Positions 5,692 to 7,786 of a stretch of 7,786 nucleotides of DNA are shown piece by piece. Position 1 is the first letter of the stretch. Every line of letters starts with the position of its first letter. The DNA lies in contig DAJV01000122.1 in NCBI GenBank assembly GCA_002496475.1, positions 1 to 7,786 on the forward strand. The letters run 5' to 3'. This DNA is from Vulcanisaeta sp. UBA163. Lineage in GTDB: Archaea; Thermoproteota; Thermoprotei; Thermoproteales; Thermocladiaceae. Made by a program: the position numbers and the translations under genes. The notes below the pieces were generated by a model, which saw only the letters and a program-made list of their open reading frames with translations, did not search any database and had not been told where the DNA came from.

Positions 5692-6417
5692 TTAGATCAC
5701 CTTACCAGCCTTGACGGCACGTAGGATCCTATCTGGGTAATTACCCGTAACATCATCAACACCAACATCCATCAGGTACCTAGCCTCATCCTCACTATTC
5801 ACGGTCCACGAACCAACCCTTAAACCAAGCCTATGCGCCATCTCAATACCTCTCTCATCAATTAGCTCATGAGACGCATGTAGCCATTGCGCATCCAACT
5901 TCTTGGCAATATCAATGAACCAAGCAATCCTACCAACAAATATTATACCAATCTCCACATCCTTATCAATGGCCCTAACATTACTTAAAGCATCAAAATC
6001 AAAGGAAATTACCTGAGCATCAACATTATAACGCCTAATTAATTCAACAACCCTACCCTCAATGCCGGGGTAGTAATCACTACCACGCTTAATCTCAACC
6101 TTATACCTAATCCTCCTACCAAACTCCCTAAAGACCTCCTCAAGCGTTGGAATAGCAACACCACGCCACTTACCACCAAATTTTGCACTCGCATCAAGCC
6201 TCTTAATCTCCGCTAGGGATAAGTCCTTAACAAAGCCCCTACCATTCGTTGTCCTATCAACCGTAAAGTCATGAATAACTACGACCTCTCCGTCCTTAGT
6301 CATGTGAACATCAAGCTCGATACCATCAACACCCATATCAACAGCCATCCTAAACGAGGGCAATGTATTTTCAGGGGCATAACCCATGGCACCCCTATGT
6401 CCAAAAACTAAAACCAT
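5692..6417 (-). CDS. ugpQ: Glycerophosphodiester phosphodiesterase (GDPD, UgpQ-like)
   Basis: A 241-residue GDPD-family TIM-barrel enzyme, expected to hydrolyse glycerophosphodiesters such as glycerophosphocholine or glycerophosphoethanolamine to sn-glycerol-3-phosphate and an alcohol. Visible signatures are GHRGAMGYAPENT (residues 6-18, His7 and Arg8 in the active site, Glu16), GIELDVHMTKDG (32-43, metal ligands Glu34 and Asp36), VVIHDFTVDRTTNGRG (46-61, catalytic His49), KVEIK (106-110, metal-ligand Glu108) and the C-terminal SWTVN (203-207) and DDVTGNYPD (221-229). Length matches cytosolic E. coli UgpQ (about 250) rather than periplasmic GlpQ, and there is no signal peptide, so its substrate must be imported or made inside. 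Its stop is 1 nt from the dehydrogenase start, which uses its product. No Shine-Dalgarno precedes its ATG; the 43-nt gap to the transporter holds only a weak TATA-like block. The family is certain, substrate preference is not. Confidence 0.93.
   Translation of the reverse strand: MVLVFGHRGAMGYAPENTLPSFRMAVDMGVDGIELDVHMTKDGEVVVIHDFTVDRTTNGRGFVKDLSLAEIKRLDASAKFGGKWRGVAIPTLEEVFREFGRRIRYKVEIKRGSDYYPGIEGRVVELIRRYNVDAQVISFDFDALSNVRAIDKDVEIGIIFVGRIAWFIDIAKKLDAQWLHASHELIDERGIEMAHRLGLRVGSWTVNSEDEARYLMDVGVDDVTGNYPDRILRAVKAGKVI
5695..5701 (-). promoter_or_regulatory. Strong Shine-Dalgarno GGTGATC for the GlpA-like gene
   Basis: GGTGATC overlaps the last codons of the phosphodiesterase and ends 4 nt before the ATG at 5690. 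It is exactly complementary to the conserved archaeal 16S rRNA 3' sequence GATCACC. Its presence at an internal cistron, set against the lack of such a motif at the isolated genes, fits the leaderless-first, SD-internal pattern of crenarchaea. Confidence 0.75.
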
Positions 6418-6427
6418 ACTCTTTATC

Positions 6428-6445
6428 GTTTTAAATAAGATAATT
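6428..6445 (-). promoter_or_regulatory. Weak candidate promoter between transporter and GDPD genes
   Basis: The minus strand reads AATTATCTTATTTAAAAC in the 43-nt gap. The best A/T core (TTATTTAAAA) is only about 16 nt from the ATG at 6417, closer than usual; the part at the expected 26 nt is a poor TATA match. Either a weak internal promoter or simple operon spacing is possible. Confidence 0.25.
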
Positions 6446-6460
6446 CAGGGCAATTAAATG

Positions 6461-7786
6461 TTACTGGCGATTCTCAACACCGGGAACTTCAAGCCTAGGA
6501 CGCAGACTTGGCGCCCTTGTCCTAGCTATGGCAATAAGCTCAAGAGGAATACCCTTGGTCTCTGGTGTAAAGAATATTGTGAAAATAAATGCAGTAAGCG
6601 TCACAGCAAACAGGAATTCAAAGAAGGATAGCTTGCCAATGGCTAGTGCAATGTATGGAAATTCAAAGGCGCTTAGGAATGATACGAATCTCGTTATTGC
6701 CGTTGCAGAACCCATTGAGGTAGATCTTAGCTTCGTCGGAAATAACTCAATTGCATAAAGTCCCATGGTATTCCCAGGGCCTAAGTTGCCGATTCCATAC
6801 CACAGTATAAGTCCTATTATACCAATGGATAGTGCTATAAGGGCGAATTCACTTTGCCAAAGGGCAGCCAGGGCAACAAACAACATACCAAGGGCAGAAC
6901 CACCAAAGCCGATTAACTGAAGCCTTCTCCTGCCCCAAACATCATTTAAGTATGCAGCGCCCAGGGCGCCCAGGAAGCCAGGTATGTATAGCAATGACGA
7001 AAGAAGTATGGCTAGTGCTCCTTTGAATCCGAGCATTGAAAGTATTGCTGGTGAGTAAAGTCCAAATCCATAGGAGCCAATATCATATAGTATCCACTGA
7101 GTCCACACAATGGCCGTTCTCTTGGCGAAATCGCCCTTAAACAACCAACGCCAACTGCCCGGTTTTACCTGGTCCATCAGCTTCCTTTCAATTTCTATTA
7201 ATTTACTCAATTCCTCCTCAGTCAAGCCAGTAACCGTTGAGAGTCTCTTCGCCTCGGCAACGGCGTCCTCAGTACCCTGTACGGCAACTCTCCACCTTGA
7301 GGATTCAGGCATGCTAGCCCTTAATATTACCGTAATTAATGCCGGTATTGCACCAAAGCCAAGGGCCCAGCGCCATCCCACAACCGGGTTCCAAATATAG
7401 AGGTAATACCCAATTAGGAAGGATACTAAGGCCCCAATGCTCCAGAAGGACCAAACCCAGCCGTAACCCATGCCCCTCCTACTCGTTGGATACATCTCAG
7501 TAGCATACACGGGGCTTAATGAGTAATCAGCACCAACACCCCAACCAACAAAGAATCTAAAAATAATCAATTGAATTATGTCATTAGCAATTGCGCTAAG
7601 TATGGCAAATATTACGAAAAACAACAAATCCCAAACATACAGGTACCTACGGCCAAGTCTGTCGGAGTAGTGCCCAAATATTATTGCGCCAACCATGGCT
7701 CCCAGTAACGCGGCTCCACTAACGAAACCAAGCTCCAAGCTTGTGTAGTGCCAGAACTTAAACTGAAGAAGGGCGTAAGTGAAAAC
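6461..7786 (-). CDS. MFS transporter, PHS/sugar-porter-like, 5'-truncated by the window edge
   Basis: A major facilitator permease in the cytoplasmic membrane; 441 codons are visible and the frame stays open to the window edge, so a TTG at 7738 is not the true start and the first helix is missing. Counting from the first visible codon, loop motif A GHYSDRLGRR is at 38-47 with its second-half repeat NDVWGRRR at 281-288. RFFVGWGVGADYSLSP (77-92) resembles the GGDYPLSA signature of the phosphate:H+ symporter (PHS) family, while MPESSRW (159-165), ELFPTKLRS (347-355) and PETKG (408-412) are shared by sugar porters and PHS members. Many hydrophobic segments remain, consistent with a 12-helix protein. 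It lies 43 nt before the phosphodiesterase. Yeast Git1, a glycerophosphodiester permease, is in the PHS family, so import of glycerophosphodiesters or G3P is a reasonable guess; phosphate, sugar or organic acid transport is not excluded. Confidence 0.9.
   Translation of the reverse strand, partial: VFTYALLQFKFWHYTSLELGFVSGAALLGAMVGAIIFGHYSDRLGRRYLYVWDLLFFVIFAILSAIANDIIQLIIFRFFVGWGVGADYSLSPVYATEMYPTSRRGMGYGWVWSFWSIGALVSFLIGYYLYIWNPVVGWRWALGFGAIPALITVILRASMPESSRWRVAVQGTEDAVAEAKRLSTVTGLTEEELSKLIEIERKLMDQVKPGSWRWLFKGDFAKRTAIVWTQWILYDIGSYGFGLYSPAILSMLGFKGALAILLSSLLYIPGFLGALGAAYLNDVWGRRRLQLIGFGGSALGMLFVALAALWQSEFALIALSIGIIGLILWYGIGNLGPGNTMGLYAIELFPTKLRSTSMGSATAITRFVSFLSAFEFPYIALAIGKLSFFEFLFAVTLTAFIFTIFFTPETKGIPLELIAIARTRAPSLRPRLEVPGVENRQ

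Noticed and set aside
6461..7738. TTG start at 7738 for the transporter
   Set aside because: The frame stays open for 16 more codons to the window edge, and starting at 7738 would drop the first MFS helix. The gene is partial.

Overview
The window looks like chromosome from a hyperthermophilic or thermoacidophilic crenarchaeon, most likely of the Vulcanisaeta/Caldivirga group of Thermoproteales; this is inference from gene content and style, with no marker RNA present. The clues are AGG/AGA-dominated arginine codons, A/T-rich TATA-like boxes about 25-28 nt before several ATGs that have no Shine-Dalgarno (leaderless mRNAs), a GGTGATC Shine-Dalgarno only at an operon-internal start, an archaeal PPP-family phosphatase, and a glycerol-3-phosphate dehydrogenase lacking the iron-sulfur domain next to a CoxG-like protein, an arrangement I recall from Sulfolobus.

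Left part (1-2570): a PPP-type protein phosphatase on the minus strand, a 116-bp divergent promoter region, an unrecognised 312-residue protein on the plus strand, and, tail to tail with it, a small AAA+-like ATPase on the minus strand. The two convergent genes share the 6-bp palindrome CTATAG, which supplies TAG on both strands.

Middle (2570-3046): about 480 bp without a clear intact gene. It holds the ATPase promoter and, on the plus strand, two overlapping short reading frames (2722-2865 and 2840-3004) that together look like a decayed or frameshifted small gene.

Right part (3047-7786), all minus strand, read right to left: an MFS transporter cut by the window edge, a glycerophosphodiester phosphodiesterase, an FAD-dependent GlpA-like glycerol-3-phosphate dehydrogenase, a CoxG/SRPBCC-like protein, and then, behind its own TATA box, a monoacylglycerol-lipase/lysophospholipase-like hydrolase. 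The phosphodiesterase, dehydrogenase and CoxG genes are spaced 1-2 nt apart and are almost certainly co-transcribed; the transporter lies 43 nt upstream. Together they suggest a salvage route: deacylation of ester lipids, uptake of glycerophosphodiesters, release of sn-glycerol-3-phosphate, and its oxidation to dihydroxyacetone phosphate with electrons passed to the membrane. The substrate chemistry (ester lipids, sn-G3P) belongs to bacteria and eukaryotes rather than to the archaeon's own ether lipids, so this may be a scavenging locus. No glycerol kinase is seen in the window.
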